Origin: Ottowia sp. SB7-C50
GTDB taxonomy: Bacteria; Pseudomonadota; Gammaproteobacteria; Burkholderiales; Burkholderiaceae_C
Reading direction: 5' to 3'
Length of the DNA stretch: 64,000 nucleotides
Assembly: GCF_033110285.1 (NCBI RefSeq)
Contig: NZ_CP136995.1
Coordinates: 3,286,001-3,350,000 of the forward strand
The notes below the pieces were generated by a model. It saw only the letters and a program-made list of their open reading frames with translations. It searched no databases and had not been told where the DNA came from. Positions 24,662-33,931 of the stretch are shown piece by piece. A program made the translations under genes and the position numbers. Each line of letters opens with the position of its first letter. The first letter of the stretch is position 1.

Positions 24662-25568
24662 TCACTTTTTCCTCGTGCCCAACCACATCACCGCGCCCAC
24701 CACCACCAGCGCGCCGACCACCTGCACCGGCGCAATGCGCTGCCCGAGGATGAGCCACGCCAGCACCAGCGCGAACACCGGCTCGACGTTCATCACGGCC
24801 GAATTGCCGACCACGCCCAGGCGCGGCAACACGGTGAACAGGAGGGTGATGCCGGTGCCGTACAGCAGCGTGAGCAGCCCCAGCCCCCACCAGCCGGGGG
24901 GGCGCCGTCGGCAAGGCAAAGCCGCCGCGCCACGCCACCGCCGCACCCGCCAGCAGGCCGACCATGGCCATGGTGGCGAAGGTGCGCAGGCGGCCGTCCA
25001 GTCCGCCCGCTTCGTGCTGCGTCAGCACCAGCGCCAGGCCGAAGGTGGTCGACGCGCCCAGCGCAAAGGCCACGCCGGCGCCGATCTCGCGCCACTGCCC
25101 CGCCGCGCCCAGGCCCGAGGCGGCGCCCAGCACGTCCAGCGCCAGCACCAGGCCGAACAGGATCACCGGCATGGCGACGAGCAACGCGCGCTCGGGCCGG
25201 TGCTGGTACAGCAGGCGCGCCCACAGCGCGGTCATCAGCGGAAAGCTGTTGAACACCAGAAGCGCCAGCGCCACCGGCAGCCGCGCCACGGCGGAATACA
25301 GGCACAGGCTCTGGATGGCGATCAGCACGCCGATCAGCGGCAGCGCCTTGCGCTGGCGCGCCGTCAACGCCAGCGGCACGCGCTGCAAAAGCAGCAGCGC
25401 GCCGACCACGCCCGCCGTGACCACGCTGCGAAAGGTGACCGCGGTCGGCACATCGACACCGTGGTTGAACGCCAGGCGCGCCGCCACGTGGTTGGCGCCC
25501 ATCAGGGCCGCGATGAGCAGCAGCGTGGCGAAGGCGGCGGTGCTGAGGGCGCGGGTGGTCGGGTTCAT
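24662..25568 (-). CDS. EamA/DMT family transporter, frameshifted at a 7-G run
   Basis: Ten-helix drug/metabolite exporter, about 301 residues when repaired: MNPTTRALSTAAFATLLLIA start, LMGANHVAARLAFNHGVDVPTAVTFR, and second-half LLTLLYGTGITLLF and NVEPVFALVLAWLILGQRI, the usual last EamA signature. The frame breaks in the seven-G run 24896-24902; one base fewer joins both halves. The start overlaps the stop of the panE-like gene by four bases (ATGA), so it is the last gene of that transcription unit, possibly the far end of the homoprotocatechuate operon. Substrate unknown. Confidence 0.82.
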
Positions 25569-26551
25569 GCGTCGGGATACAGCCCGCGCACCCGCGCATG
25601 CAACCGCGACAACCCCAGCAGCGCGTCGGTGAACGGCGTCGGCACCTGCGTCAGTTGCCCCAGTTCGCGCACCGCCGCCACCAGCGCATCGATCTCGACC
25701 GGCTTGCCGGCCTCCACGTCCTGCAGCATCGACGGGCGCATGGCGCCCAGCTTGCGCGTTACCTGGTGGCGGTCTTCGGGCTGCTCGGCGATGGGGATGC
25801 CGATGCGCGCACCGATCTCGCGCGCTTCCAGCATCACGGCGCTGATGAAGCCGCGCACCAGCTCGTCGTCCAGCACACGGTCGGACGTGGCGCCCGTCAT
25901 GGCGCACACCGGGTTCACCGTCATGTTGCCCCACAGCTTGTACCAGACGTCGCGCTGGATCTGCGGTGACAGCGTGACGCCAAAGCCGGCCTGGGTCAGC
26001 AGCGCGGCCACCGCCTGCGCGCGCGGTGTGTCGCCGCCCGCCGGCTCGCCCACGATCAGGCCGTTGCCCGCGCGGTGGCGGATCACGCCCGGCGCGTCGA
26101 CCGAGCAACTGGCGTGCACTACGGAGCCGATGACCTGCGCGGCGGGAATGGCGCGCGCGATGGCGCCGCCGGGGTCGACAGATTCCAGCGTGCGCCCCGC
26201 CACCGGGCCGCCAAAGCCTTGCAGGAACCACCACGGCACGCCGTTCATGGCTGTCAGCACCAGCGTGTTGGGGCCGATCAGCGGGCCGATCCGGCGCGCC
26301 ACTTCGGCCATGCCGGGCGCCTTGACCGACACGATGACGACGTCCTGCACGCCCAGCGCGGCCGGGTCGTCGCTGGCCTGCACGGCGTGGGCCGATTCGG
26401 CGTCACTGTCGCGCAGCCGCAGCCCGTGCGTGCGCAGCGCGTCGAGCGTGGCACCGCGCGCCACCACGCTGACCTGGCCACCCACGCCGGCCAGCCGGGC
26501 GCCCATCCAGCCGCCGATGGCGCCCGCGCCGTAGATGGCGATTTTTTGCAT
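25565..26551 (-). CDS. 2-dehydropantoate 2-reductase family protein
   Basis: 328 residues from MQKIAIYGAGAIGG (an extra Met codon lies directly upstream). The Rossmann GAGAIGG is at residues 8-14; VSVKAPGMAEVA and MNGVPWWFLQGFG follow, and WYKLWGNMTVNPVCAMTG carries the conserved catalytic lysine. PanE makes pantoate for CoA synthesis, but many paralogues in catabolic clusters act on other 2-oxo acids. Because this copy follows the homoprotocatechuate genes, a catabolic role is possible. It overlaps the downstream EamA gene. Confidence 0.82.
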   Translation of the reverse strand: MQKIAIYGAGAIGGWMGARLAGVGGQVSVVARGATLDALRTHGLRLRDSDAESAHAVQASDDPAALGVQDVVIVSVKAPGMAEVARRIGPLIGPNTLVLTAMNGVPWWFLQGFGGPVAGRTLESVDPGGAIARAIPAAQVIGSVVHASCSVDAPGVIRHRAGNGLIVGEPAGGDTPRAQAVAALLTQAGFGVTLSPQIQRDVWYKLWGNMTVNPVCAMTGATSDRVLDDELVRGFISAVMLEAREIGARIGIPIAEQPEDRHQVTRKLGAMRPSMLQDVEAGKPVEIDALVAAVRELGQLTQVPTPFTDALLGLSRLHARVRGLYPDA

Positions 26552-26555
26552 CATT

Positions 26556-26611
26556 CAGGCCTCCAGCGCTTGCGCCATCAGCGCGAGCAGCTTCAATTTT
26601 TATAGCTATCG
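26556..26611. repeat. Interspersed palindrome, copy P8
   Basis: CCTCCAGCGCTTGCGCCATC, AGCGCGAGCAGCTTC and TTTTTATAGCTATC. It sits between the panE-like start and the class II aldolase end and supplies the last codons (SYKN) and stop of the aldolase. Confidence 0.7.
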
Positions 26612-27351
26612 TCGAGTCGGTCCACCTGCCGCACCAGCGCGTTGAACACGTCCTGGCCCGCGCCGTGCCGGGGGTCGAACTGCAGCGCGTCGCGCGTGCA
26701 CTTGGCGGCAATGGCTTCGGGCACCGGCAGCGGCGCGCCCATGCTTTGCGTGGCCAGCTGGATCTCGCACGCGCGCTGCAGCGTCCACAGCACAGCAAAG
26801 GCCTGCGGCAGCGTCTGGCCCCACGACAGCAGGCCGTGGTTGCGCAAAATCACCGCCTGCCTGCGGCCAATGCTGGCCAGCACGCGCGGCCCTTCTTCGG
26901 CGTGGATGGTGATGCCCTCGAAGTCGTGGTAGGCCACCATGTCGTGCAGTTGCGCGCTGTAGAAATTGCTTTGCGACAGGCCCGAAGCCAGCGCCGCCAC
27001 CGCCACGCCAGCCGTGGTGTGCGTGTGCATCACGCAGTGCGCGCCGTCGATGCCCCCGTGGATCGTGCTGTGCAGCACGTAGCCGGCAGGGTTGATGGGG
27101 TGCCTGGAGCCGTCCAGCACCGTGCCGTCCAGATCGACCTTGACCAGGTTGCTGGCCGTGACCTCGGTGTAGTGCAGGCCGAAGGGGTTGATGAGGAACT
27201 GCTTGGCGCCGCCGGTCACGCTGTCGGGCAGGCGCAGCGTGATGTGGTTGTAGATCATTTCCGTCCAGCCCAGCAGCGCGAAGATGCGGTAGCAGGCGGC
27301 CAGTTGCAGGCGCGCGGCGCGTTCGTCGGGGTGCATGGCGGGGGTTCCCAT
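26593..27351 (-). CDS. Class II aldolase/adducin domain protein
   Basis: 252 residues. Zn-binding residues of the class II aldolase fold are visible in CVMHTHTTAGVAVAALASGL and ILRNHGLLSWGQT; MIYNHITLRLP and FLINPFGLHYTEVTASNLVKVD are also typical. Such proteins are aldolases, decarboxylases or epimerases on hydroxy acids or sugars; the substrate here is unknown. The gene follows hpaI by five bases, so it belongs to the homoprotocatechuate transcript. ATG 27351 or ATG 27336 may be the start. The C-terminal codons come from repeat P8. Confidence 0.85.
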   Translation of the reverse strand: MGTPAMHPDERAARLQLAACYRIFALLGWTEMIYNHITLRLPDSVTGGAKQFLINPFGLHYTEVTASNLVKVDLDGTVLDGSRHPINPAGYVLHSTIHGGIDGAHCVMHTHTTAGVAVAALASGLSQSNFYSAQLHDMVAYHDFEGITIHAEEGPRVLASIGRRQAVILRNHGLLSWGQTLPQAFAVLWTLQRACEIQLATQSMGAPLPVPEAIAAKCTRDALQFDPRHGAGQDVFNALVRQVDRLDDSYKN

Positions 27352-27356
27352 CGTCG

Positions 27357-28184
27357 TCAATAAACGCTGCCCGGCGTCGGCGCGGCCGGTGCGGGCGTGC
27401 CCTTGAAGCGCGCGGCCAGCGCCGCCGTCTGGCGCACGAGGATCTGCGTGTCCAGCCCCACGGCGACAAACAGCGCGCCCAGCGACAGGTAATGCCGCGC
27501 CTGCGCCTCGTCCGACGTGAGGATGCCGGGCGCCTTGCCGGCCTTCAGGATGCGGGCGATGCCGTCTTCGATGACGCGCTGCACCTCCGGGTGGTTGGGG
27601 TCGCCCACATGGCCGAGCGATGCCGACAGGTCGGCCGGCCCGATGAAGACGCCGTGCACGCCCGGCGTGGCGGCGATGGCGTCCAGGTTCTCGATGCCGG
27701 CGCGCGTCTCGGCCTGCACCAGCAGGCAGACCTGCTCGTTGGCCTCCTTGGCGTACTGCGGGTAGCGGCCCCAGCGCGATGCACGCGTGCCGGCCATGCC
27801 GCGCACGCCGCCCTGGCCGTCGTTCTGCGGGTAGCGCGTGGCGCGCACCAGCGCGGCGGCCTGCTCGGCCGTGTCGACCATCGGCACCAGCAGCGTCTGC
27901 ACGCCCAGGTCGAGGTACTGCTTGATCAGCGCCGTGCCCGCCTCGCCGTGGCCGAAGGGAATGCGCGCGATGGCGTTCACGCCTGGGTAGGCCTGGATGA
28001 CCTGCAGCTGCGCCAGCACATCGGGCAGCGCGTTGGGCGCGTGCTCGCCGTCGATCAGCAGCCAGTCGAAACCGGCGCCGGCACAGATCTCGGCCGAGTA
28101 GGCATTGGCCATCCCCAACCACAGGCCGATCTGCGGCTGTTGCTGGGTGATGGCGCGCTTGAAGGAATTGACAGGGGTTTGCAT
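27357..28184 (-). CDS. hpaI: 4-hydroxy-2-oxoheptanedioate aldolase
   Basis: A 275-residue HpcH/HpaI class II metal-dependent aldolase that splits 4-hydroxy-2-oxoheptane-1,7-dioate to pyruvate and succinate semialdehyde, the last step of the homoprotocatechuate route. Motifs: [96 protein letters not shown]. Length is normal. It lies 9 bases after hpaH. Confidence 0.95.
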   Translation of the reverse strand: MQTPVNSFKRAITQQQPQIGLWLGMANAYSAEICAGAGFDWLLIDGEHAPNALPDVLAQLQVIQAYPGVNAIARIPFGHGEAGTALIKQYLDLGVQTLLVPMVDTAEQAAALVRATRYPQNDGQGGVRGMAGTRASRWGRYPQYAKEANEQVCLLVQAETRAGIENLDAIAATPGVHGVFIGPADLSASLGHVGDPNHPEVQRVIEDGIARILKAGKAPGILTSDEAQARHYLSLGALFVAVGLDTQILVRQTAALAARFKGTPAPAAPTPGSVY

Positions 28185-28193
28185 GGAATGGCT

Positions 28194-29009
28194 TCAGACG
28201 AAACGGAAATGGAGAACACCGAGCGCGCCATAGTCGGCCACGAACTCGTCGCCGGCCTTGGCCGCCACCGGCCGCGTGAACGAACCGGCCAGCACGATCT
28301 GCCCGGCCTTCAGCGATTCGCCCCACGGCGCCAGCTTGTTGGCCAGCCAGGCAATGCCGATGGCCGGGTCGCCCTGCACGCCGGCGGCCAGGCCGGTTTC
28401 CTCGACCACGCCATTGCAGCGCAGGATGGCACCGACCCACGGGCGGTCGATGGCGCGCGCATCGGCACGGCCCGCGCCGACCACGATGCCCGCGTTGGCG
28501 GCGTTGTCGCTGATGGTGTCGAACACCTTGCGCATCACCTTGGTGTGGCGGTCGAACTGCTCGATGCGCGCGTCGATGATTTCGATGGCGGGCGTGACGT
28601 AGTCGGTGGCGGCCAGCACCTGTTCGACATCGACGTGCGGGCCTTGCAGGTCGGACTTCAGCACGAAGGCCAGTTCCACCTCGACGCGCGGCGCGATGAA
28701 GCGGTTGGCGGGAATTTCCAGCACCTGGCCCGGCGTGGCGGTGAACAGCATGCTGTCGAGCAGCGTGCCGTAGTCGGGCTCGTCGATCTGGCTGCTGAGC
28801 TGCATGGCGCGCGAAGTCAGGCCGATCTTGTGGCCGATGACGTGGCGGCCCCCGGCCAGCTGGCGCGCCACCCAGGCGCGGCTGACGCGGTAGCCGTCCT
28901 CGATCGTCATGCCGGGAAAGCGCTTGGAGAAATGCTCCACCGGCACGCGCGTCTGCTCGCTGTGCTGCAGCTCGGCGGCCAGTTGTTCGATCTGTTCGGG
29001 GGTCAGCAT
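28194..29009 (-). CDS. hpaH: 2-oxo-hept-4-ene-1,7-dioate hydratase
   Basis: A 271-residue MhpD/HpaH-type hydratase adding water to 2-oxo-hept-4-ene-1,7-dioate to give the HpaI substrate. Features: [45 protein letters not shown], the acidic metal-binding EVELAF core, and [29 protein letters not shown]. Length is normal. Six bases separate it from hpaF. Confidence 0.95.
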   Translation of the reverse strand: MLTPEQIEQLAAELQHSEQTRVPVEHFSKRFPGMTIEDGYRVSRAWVARQLAGGRHVIGHKIGLTSRAMQLSSQIDEPDYGTLLDSMLFTATPGQVLEIPANRFIAPRVEVELAFVLKSDLQGPHVDVEQVLAATDYVTPAIEIIDARIEQFDRHTKVMRKVFDTISDNAANAGIVVGAGRADARAIDRPWVGAILRCNGVVEETGLAAGVQGDPAIGIAWLANKLAPWGESLKAGQIVLAGSFTRPVAAKAGDEFVADYGALGVLHFRFV

Positions 29010-29015
29010 GGTGCG

Positions 29016-29474
29016 TCAATTCTTCCTGAAAAGCGGGTGCAGGGTGCTGTGCTTGGCGTCGAACACCTCGGGCCCTTCGTCGACCTGCAGCGTGACGCCG
29101 ATGTGGCGCGTTGCCATTACCGCATCCAATCGGGCGCGTGCGCTTTGCAGAAGCGCGTCTCCTGCTCTCTTTTGCGTAGCATTGCTGCGACCGCGACCCA
29201 TGCGCAGGTTCAGGTACATGAAGCCGTAGTCGCCCGGGTCGCCAGTGGCGACGCCGGTCTTGCCCGCGCCCGCCGCGCGCCCGGCCGCGCCGCCGTCGGC
29301 CACGGCGAAGTGCGGCGCCGGGTAGGCCAGCACGCGCGTGCCACCGGTCGGAAAGACCTGAGCGCCGTCGTCGTCGCGCACGGCCAGCATGGTGTCGGCC
29401 AGCTCGCGGCACAGCGCAGGCATGTCGACCACGGCGTCGAGGTTGCCGGTGTAGAGGATGACCAGGTGCGGCAT
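29016..29474 (-). CDS. hpaF: 5-carboxymethyl-2-hydroxymuconate Delta-isomerase (enlarged)
   Basis: 152 residues; the E. coli homologue (CHMI/HpcD) has about 126. The tautomerase N-terminus MPHLVILYTGNLD keeps Pro2, the catalytic Pro1 after Met removal. YLNLRMGRGRS, HIGVTLQVDEGPEVFDAKHSTLHPLF are family-like. The extra length comes from a Gly/Ala-rich insert around residues 60-75 (DGGAAGRAAGAGKTG) and a stretch around 98-108 (NATQKRAGDAL) encoded by an AT-rich palindrome-like sequence. One base separates its start from the hpaD stop. Confidence 0.88.
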   Translation of the reverse strand: MPHLVILYTGNLDAVVDMPALCRELADTMLAVRDDDGAQVFPTGGTRVLAYPAPHFAVADGGAAGRAAGAGKTGVATGDPGDYGFMYLNLRMGRGRSNATQKRAGDALLQSARARLDAVMATRHIGVTLQVDEGPEVFDAKHSTLHPLFRKN

Positions 29475-29475
29475 G

Positions 29476-30399
29476 TCAAAGACGCGGGAAGGCCTTGTAC
29501 GAAGTCGCGCGCGAGGCTTCGGGCGGCGGCACGGCGTGGCCGTCCTGCGGCGTGACCGGGAACACGGCGTTGATCTGCCCCGTGCCCGAGGCCGCGAAAT
29601 ACGGCGTGACCACGTCCACCTTGCCGTCGTACGCCGACCAGCCGAGCGCGCCCAGCAGCATGGCCGTGTCGTGCATGAAGCCTTCGCCGTGGCCCTTGGA
29701 CGCGTATTCGGGCAGCATGGCGCAGAAGTCGCCCCATTCGCCGTTCTTCCACATGGCCACCACCTCGGCGTCCAGCTTTTCTAAGAAGGGGCTCCAGATC
29801 CTGAAGGCGAATTCGGGCGCCAGGCCGTTCTGCGCGAAGCGGTGCGACAGCGACCCGCTGGCCAGGAAGGCGACCTTGCCGTCGTAGTGCTTTTCGACCG
29901 CCTCGCGCATGGCCCATCCCAGCCGGGCGCTATCGTTCAGATAGTGGCTGGTGCACATCGCCGACACCGACACCACCTTGAAGTGCTGGTCGGCGTTCAT
30001 GTAGCGCATGGGCACCAGCGTGCCGTATTCGGGCGCCAGTGTGGTGGCGTCGTGCGCCAGCGTTTCCACGCCCTGCTCGCAGCACGCCTTGGTCAGGATG
30101 CGGCCCAGCTCGGGGTTGCCCGAAAAGCCGAAGCGCATGTTGCTGATGAAGTGCGGCAGTTCGTTGCTGGTGTAGGTGCCTTCCCAGTGCGGCGCGCAGT
30201 TGAGGTGGTAATTGGCGTTGACCAGCCAGTGCGTGTCGAACACGACGAGGGTGTCTACGCCCAGCTCGCGGCAGCGGCGGCCGATCTCAACGTGGCCGTC
30301 GATGGCGTCCTGCCGCGTGCCGTGGCGGTCGCCCGGCAGTTCGCTCAGGTACATGCTGGGCACGTGGGTGATCTTGGCGGCAAGGGCGAGTTGTCCCAT
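29476..30399 (-). CDS. hpaD: 3,4-dihydroxyphenylacetate 2,3-dioxygenase
   Basis: A 307-residue class III (LigB-type) extradiol ring-cleavage dioxygenase opening homoprotocatechuate to 5-carboxymethyl-2-hydroxymuconate semialdehyde with Fe(II) or Mn(II). AAKITHVPSMYLSELPG, DTLVVFDTHWLVNANYHLNC, GNPELGRIL, and ASGSLSHRFAQNG match the family and contain candidate metal-binding His residues. ATG 30399 gives the normal start. It lies downstream of two Bug-type receptor genes. Confidence 0.95.
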   Translation of the reverse strand: MGQLALAAKITHVPSMYLSELPGDRHGTRQDAIDGHVEIGRRCRELGVDTLVVFDTHWLVNANYHLNCAPHWEGTYTSNELPHFISNMRFGFSGNPELGRILTKACCEQGVETLAHDATTLAPEYGTLVPMRYMNADQHFKVVSVSAMCTSHYLNDSARLGWAMREAVEKHYDGKVAFLASGSLSHRFAQNGLAPEFAFRIWSPFLEKLDAEVVAMWKNGEWGDFCAMLPEYASKGHGEGFMHDTAMLLGALGWSAYDGKVDVVTPYFAASGTGQINAVFPVTPQDGHAVPPPEASRATSYKAFPRL

Positions 30400-30416
30400 G
30401 GTGTGTGGCTCTCCGG

Positions 30417-31424
30417 TCAGGGTCTTCGGGGCGCAGCGGCGGGCTTGCGCAGGATGCGACGCAGATCGGCCGCTTCGGCGGCCATGGTGTCGCGCATGTC
30501 GGCCGGCGTGCCCGCGCGCGGCGCGGCGCCCAGCGCCAGCAGAATCGATTGCAGATAGCCCGAGTCGACCGCTTCGCGCAGCGCCCGGTTGAAGGCCAGC
30601 ACCACGGCATCGGGCGTGGACGCGGGCACCACCAGGCCGTACCACGGCGAAAAGGTGATTGGGTAGCCCAGTTCGGTGAACGTGGGCACGTGCGCCAGCT
30701 GGGGCGAACGGCGTCTGCCCGCGGTGGCCAGCACCACCACGCGCTTCTGGCGCACCAGCGGCAGCAGCTCGGGCATGTTGATGAAGCTCAGGTCCTGGTC
30801 GCCGGCCAGCAGCGCGGCGACGGCGGGCGACTGCCCGCGGTAATGGGTCACTTCGAGCGGGATGCGTGCCAGCTGCTGCAGCTGCTCGGCCGCCGAATGC
30901 GCGGTGCTGTCCTGACCGAAGCTGGCCACGCGCAGCGGCGTGGCGCGGCCGCGCGCCAGCTCGATCATGCGGCTGAGCGAATGGAAAGGCGCCCTCGCAT
31001 TGGCGACCAGCGCGAATTCGGTGCTGGCGATCAGGCCCACCGGCTTGAAGTCGGCCAGCGGGTCGTAGCCAGCGTCGGCGTTCACGATGGCGCTGCGGAT
31101 GAACACGTTGGACACCAGCAGCGCGGTGCGGCCGTCCGGCGCCGATTCGGCCACCAGGCGCGCCAGTGCGGCGGGCGACTTGTCGGGCAGCGACTGCAGC
31201 ACCACGTCGGTCCGCAGCTGGATCGACATCTGTGCGGCGGTCACGCTGCCCAGGTTGTGCGAGGTGCCGCCCGACAGGTACGCCGTGTGGATCGTGATCG
31301 GCCCGCTCGGCCAGGGCGGCGCGCCGGCCGGCTGTGCGCGCGCGGGCAACGCGGCGCAGGCAGCGCCCAGGCCGACGAGGGCGCGGCGGCGGGAAACCGA
31401 ACGGGAACGCGGGTCGAGGTTCAT
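30417..31424 (-). CDS. Bug family (TctC-like) periplasmic receptor 1
   Basis: 335 residues. The N-terminus has a twin-Arg type signal (SRRRALVGLGAACAALPARAQP), then WPSGPITIHTAYLSGGTSHNLG and the Bug-fold motif VVPASTPDAVVLAFNRALREAV. Bug receptors bind carboxylic acids for tripartite tricarboxylate transporters. The usual IVVPFPPGG motif is altered to IHTAYLSGG, so ligand contacts may differ. No TctA/TctB membrane genes are nearby. It is inserted between hpaE and hpaD genes with a second receptor. Confidence 0.85.
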   Translation of the reverse strand: MNLDPRSRSVSRRRALVGLGAACAALPARAQPAGAPPWPSGPITIHTAYLSGGTSHNLGSVTAAQMSIQLRTDVVLQSLPDKSPAALARLVAESAPDGRTALLVSNVFIRSAIVNADAGYDPLADFKPVGLIASTEFALVANARAPFHSLSRMIELARGRATPLRVASFGQDSTAHSAAEQLQQLARIPLEVTHYRGQSPAVAALLAGDQDLSFINMPELLPLVRQKRVVVLATAGRRRSPQLAHVPTFTELGYPITFSPWYGLVVPASTPDAVVLAFNRALREAVDSGYLQSILLALGAAPRAGTPADMRDTMAAEAADLRRILRKPAAAPRRP

Positions 31425-31462
31425 GCGTGGATCCTGGCGGCACACCGTGCGCCGCAGCAGGT

Positions 31463-32428
31463 TCAATTGTCCGCCGTGATGCCCGCGCGGCGTATCACTT
31501 CGGCGTACCGGGCGATCTCGCTGCGGATGAAGTCGCCAAACTGCTCGGGCGTTCCGGACCTGGCGGCGATGCCGCCCTTCTGGAAGGCGTCGACCACGGC
31601 GGGCGACTGCATGGCCTGGTTCACCGCCGCGTTCATGCGCTGCACCACGGCATCGGGCGTGCCCGCGGGCGCGAGCAGGCCGTTCCATGAGTTGGACTCG
31701 ACCTTCAGCCCCTGCTCGGCCAGCGTCGGAATGGCCGGGGCGTAGGCCGAGCGTCGCGCCGTGGCCATGCCGATGGCGACCAGCTTGCCGGCCTGCACGT
31801 GGTTGCGAAACTCGGGCCAGTTGCCGAACATCATCGACACCTGCCCGCCCAGCAAGTCGGCCAGCGCGGGCGCCTGGCCCTTGTACGGCACGTGCACGAT
31901 GTCGACGCCCAGCTGGCTCTTGAGCATCTCGCCCGCCAGGTGCGCCGAGGTGCCCGGCCCGAACGAGGCGTAGCTGAGCTTCTGCCCGACCTTGGCCTGC
32001 GCCGCGATGTCGGCCACCGACTTCAGCCCGCTCCCGGGGTGCGTGGCCAGCACGTGTTCCGACAGGCCCATCAGCGCCACCGGGCGCAGGTCCTTCACGC
32101 TGTCGTAGGGCAGCTTCTTCACCAGCGTCTGGTTGACGGTGAAGCTGTTGGCGACGGTGACGAAGCTGGTGCCATCGGGCGTCGACTTGGCGACCGAGTC
32201 GACGCCGATCACGGTGCCGGCGCCGGGCTTGTTTTCAACCACAACGGGCTGGCCGAGCGATTTGGCGACTTCGGTGGCAACCAGCCGCGTGACGAAGTCG
32301 GTCGTGCCGCCGGGCGTGAACGGCACGACGATGCGGATGGGCTTGGTGGGCCACGCACTCTGCGCACGTGCCAGCAGCGGCACCCACACGCTGGCGGCCG
32401 CTGCCTGGATGAGCTGGCGACGCTGCAT
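31463..32428 (-). CDS. Bug family (TctC-like) periplasmic receptor 2
   Basis: 321 residues with a signal peptide ending LLARAQS, then WPTKPIRIVVPFTPGGTTDFVTRLVA, the canonical Bug ligand loop, VVENKPGAGTVIGVDSVAKSTPDG, and LAPAGTPDAVVQRMNAAVNQAM. More typical than its neighbour receptor 1. Probably binds a phenylacetate-type or related carboxylate given its place in the operon; that is inference. It starts two bases after the hpaE stop. Confidence 0.9.
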   Translation of the reverse strand: MQRRQLIQAAAASVWVPLLARAQSAWPTKPIRIVVPFTPGGTTDFVTRLVATEVAKSLGQPVVVENKPGAGTVIGVDSVAKSTPDGTSFVTVANSFTVNQTLVKKLPYDSVKDLRPVALMGLSEHVLATHPGSGLKSVADIAAQAKVGQKLSYASFGPGTSAHLAGEMLKSQLGVDIVHVPYKGQAPALADLLGGQVSMMFGNWPEFRNHVQAGKLVAIGMATARRSAYAPAIPTLAEQGLKVESNSWNGLLAPAGTPDAVVQRMNAAVNQAMQSPAVVDAFQKGGIAARSGTPEQFGDFIRSEIARYAEVIRRAGITADN

Positions 32429-32430
32429 GG

Positions 32431-33900
32431 TCACACCCCCCAATGCGGAATGTGGTGCGAACCCATCGACACCGCGACGTTCTTCGGCTCCAGAAACACC
32501 TCGTAGCTCCAGGTGCCGCCCTCGCGCCCCGTGCCCGATGCCTTGGTGCCGCCAAAGGGCTGGCGCAAATCGCGCACGTTCTGGCTGTTGACGAAGCACA
32601 TGCCGGCTTCGATGGCGGCGGCCACGCGGTGGGCGCGGCCGATGTTCTCGCTCCACACGTAGCTCGACAGGCCGTAGTCGATGTCGTTGGCTTTCTCGAT
32701 GGCGTCGGCCTCGTCCTTGAAGGGAATCAGGCAGGCCACCGGTCCGAAGATTTCTTCCTGCGCGATCTTCATGCGGTTGTCGACGTCGGCGAACACCGTG
32801 GGCCAGACGTAGTTGCCTTGGGCGACGTGCGCCGGCAGTTCCGCCGCGTACGACGGGCGGTCCAGCCCGCCGCACAGCAGCGTGGCGCCTTCCTTCGGCC
32901 CCAGCTCGATGTAGCTGCGCACCTTGGCCAGATGGCCTTGCGAAATCATCGGGCCGATGATGGTTTTCTCGTCCTGCGGGTCGCCCACCGTGATCTTCTT
33001 GGCGCGCTCGGCAAACTTTTGCGCAAAGTCGGCGTAGATGCTCTGCTGCACCAGGATGCGGCTGCCGGCCGTGCAGCGCTCGCCGTTGTTGCTGAAGATC
33101 ATGAACAGGGCCGCATCCAGCGCGCGGTCGAGGTCGGCGTCGTCGAAGACCACGAAGGGGCTTTTGCCGCCCAGCTCCATGCTGAATTTCTTCAGGCCCG
33201 CGGTCTTGACGATTCGGTTGCCGGTGGCCGTGCTGCCGGTGAACGAGATCGCGCGCACGTCGGGGTGCGCGCACAGCGGCTCGCCGGTTTCCTTGCCAAA
33301 GCCGTGCACCACGTTCAGCACGCCGGCGGGGATGCCGGCTTCCAGCGCCAGTTCGCCCAGGCGCGCGGCGGTCAGCGGCGAGAGTTCGCTCATCTTCAGC
33401 ACCGCCGTGTTGCCGAAGGCCAGGCACGGCGCCACCTTCCAAGTCGCGGTCATGAAGGGCACGTTCCACGGGCTGATCAGCGCGCACACGCCGACGGGGT
33501 GGAACAGCGTGTAGTTCAGGTGCGTGGGCGTCGGGTAGGTGTGGCCGTCGACGCGCGTGCACATCTCGGCGAAATACGTGAAGTTGTCGGCTGCGCGCGG
33601 CACCAGTTGCTTGCCGGTCTGGCTGATGGTCTGGCCGGTGTCGTCGGTCTCGGTCTTGGCGATCTCCGGCACATGCTTGGCGATCAACTCGCCCAGCGCG
33701 CGGATTTTCTTGGCGCGCTCGGTGGCGGGCAGGCCGGCCCAGGCGGGGAAGGCGGCCTTGGCGGCAGCGACGGCGGCGTGGACTTCGGCCTCCCCGCCGG
33801 CGGCGACTTCGGCCAGCACCTGCTGCGTGGCGGGGTTGGTGGTCTCGAAATAGGTGTCGCTGGCAACGGGCTTGCCGTTGATGAGGTGATCAATTTTCAT
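32431..33900 (-). CDS. hpaE: 5-carboxymethyl-2-hydroxymuconate semialdehyde dehydrogenase
   Basis: A 489-residue NAD-dependent aldehyde dehydrogenase, second step of the homoprotocatechuate route. MELGGKSPFVVFDDADLDRALDAALFMIFSNNGERCTAGSRILVQ carries the catalytic Glu and Cys; LISPWNVPFMTATWKVAPCLAFGNTAVLKMSELSP is the coenzyme region. The C-terminus PHWGV and its stop contain a six-C run on the + strand that is in frame, unlike several others in the window. Preceded by hairpin repeat Q3. Confidence 0.95.
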   Translation of the reverse strand: MKIDHLINGKPVASDTYFETTNPATQQVLAEVAAGGEAEVHAAVAAAKAAFPAWAGLPATERAKKIRALGELIAKHVPEIAKTETDDTGQTISQTGKQLVPRAADNFTYFAEMCTRVDGHTYPTPTHLNYTLFHPVGVCALISPWNVPFMTATWKVAPCLAFGNTAVLKMSELSPLTAARLGELALEAGIPAGVLNVVHGFGKETGEPLCAHPDVRAISFTGSTATGNRIVKTAGLKKFSMELGGKSPFVVFDDADLDRALDAALFMIFSNNGERCTAGSRILVQQSIYADFAQKFAERAKKITVGDPQDEKTIIGPMISQGHLAKVRSYIELGPKEGATLLCGGLDRPSYAAELPAHVAQGNYVWPTVFADVDNRMKIAQEEIFGPVACLIPFKDEADAIEKANDIDYGLSSYVWSENIGRAHRVAAAIEAGMCFVNSQNVRDLRQPFGGTKASGTGREGGTWSYEVFLEPKNVAVSMGSHHIPHWGV

Positions 33901-33931
33901 GGTGGCGTTTGTTCAAGTTCAAAAAACCAAT

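Noticed and set aside
23694..26534. A 946-codon open frame on the + strand
   Set aside because: It lies antisense to UPF0149, EamA and panE-like genes, is Arg/His/Gln-rich and has no domain; high G+C leaves few stops in such frames.
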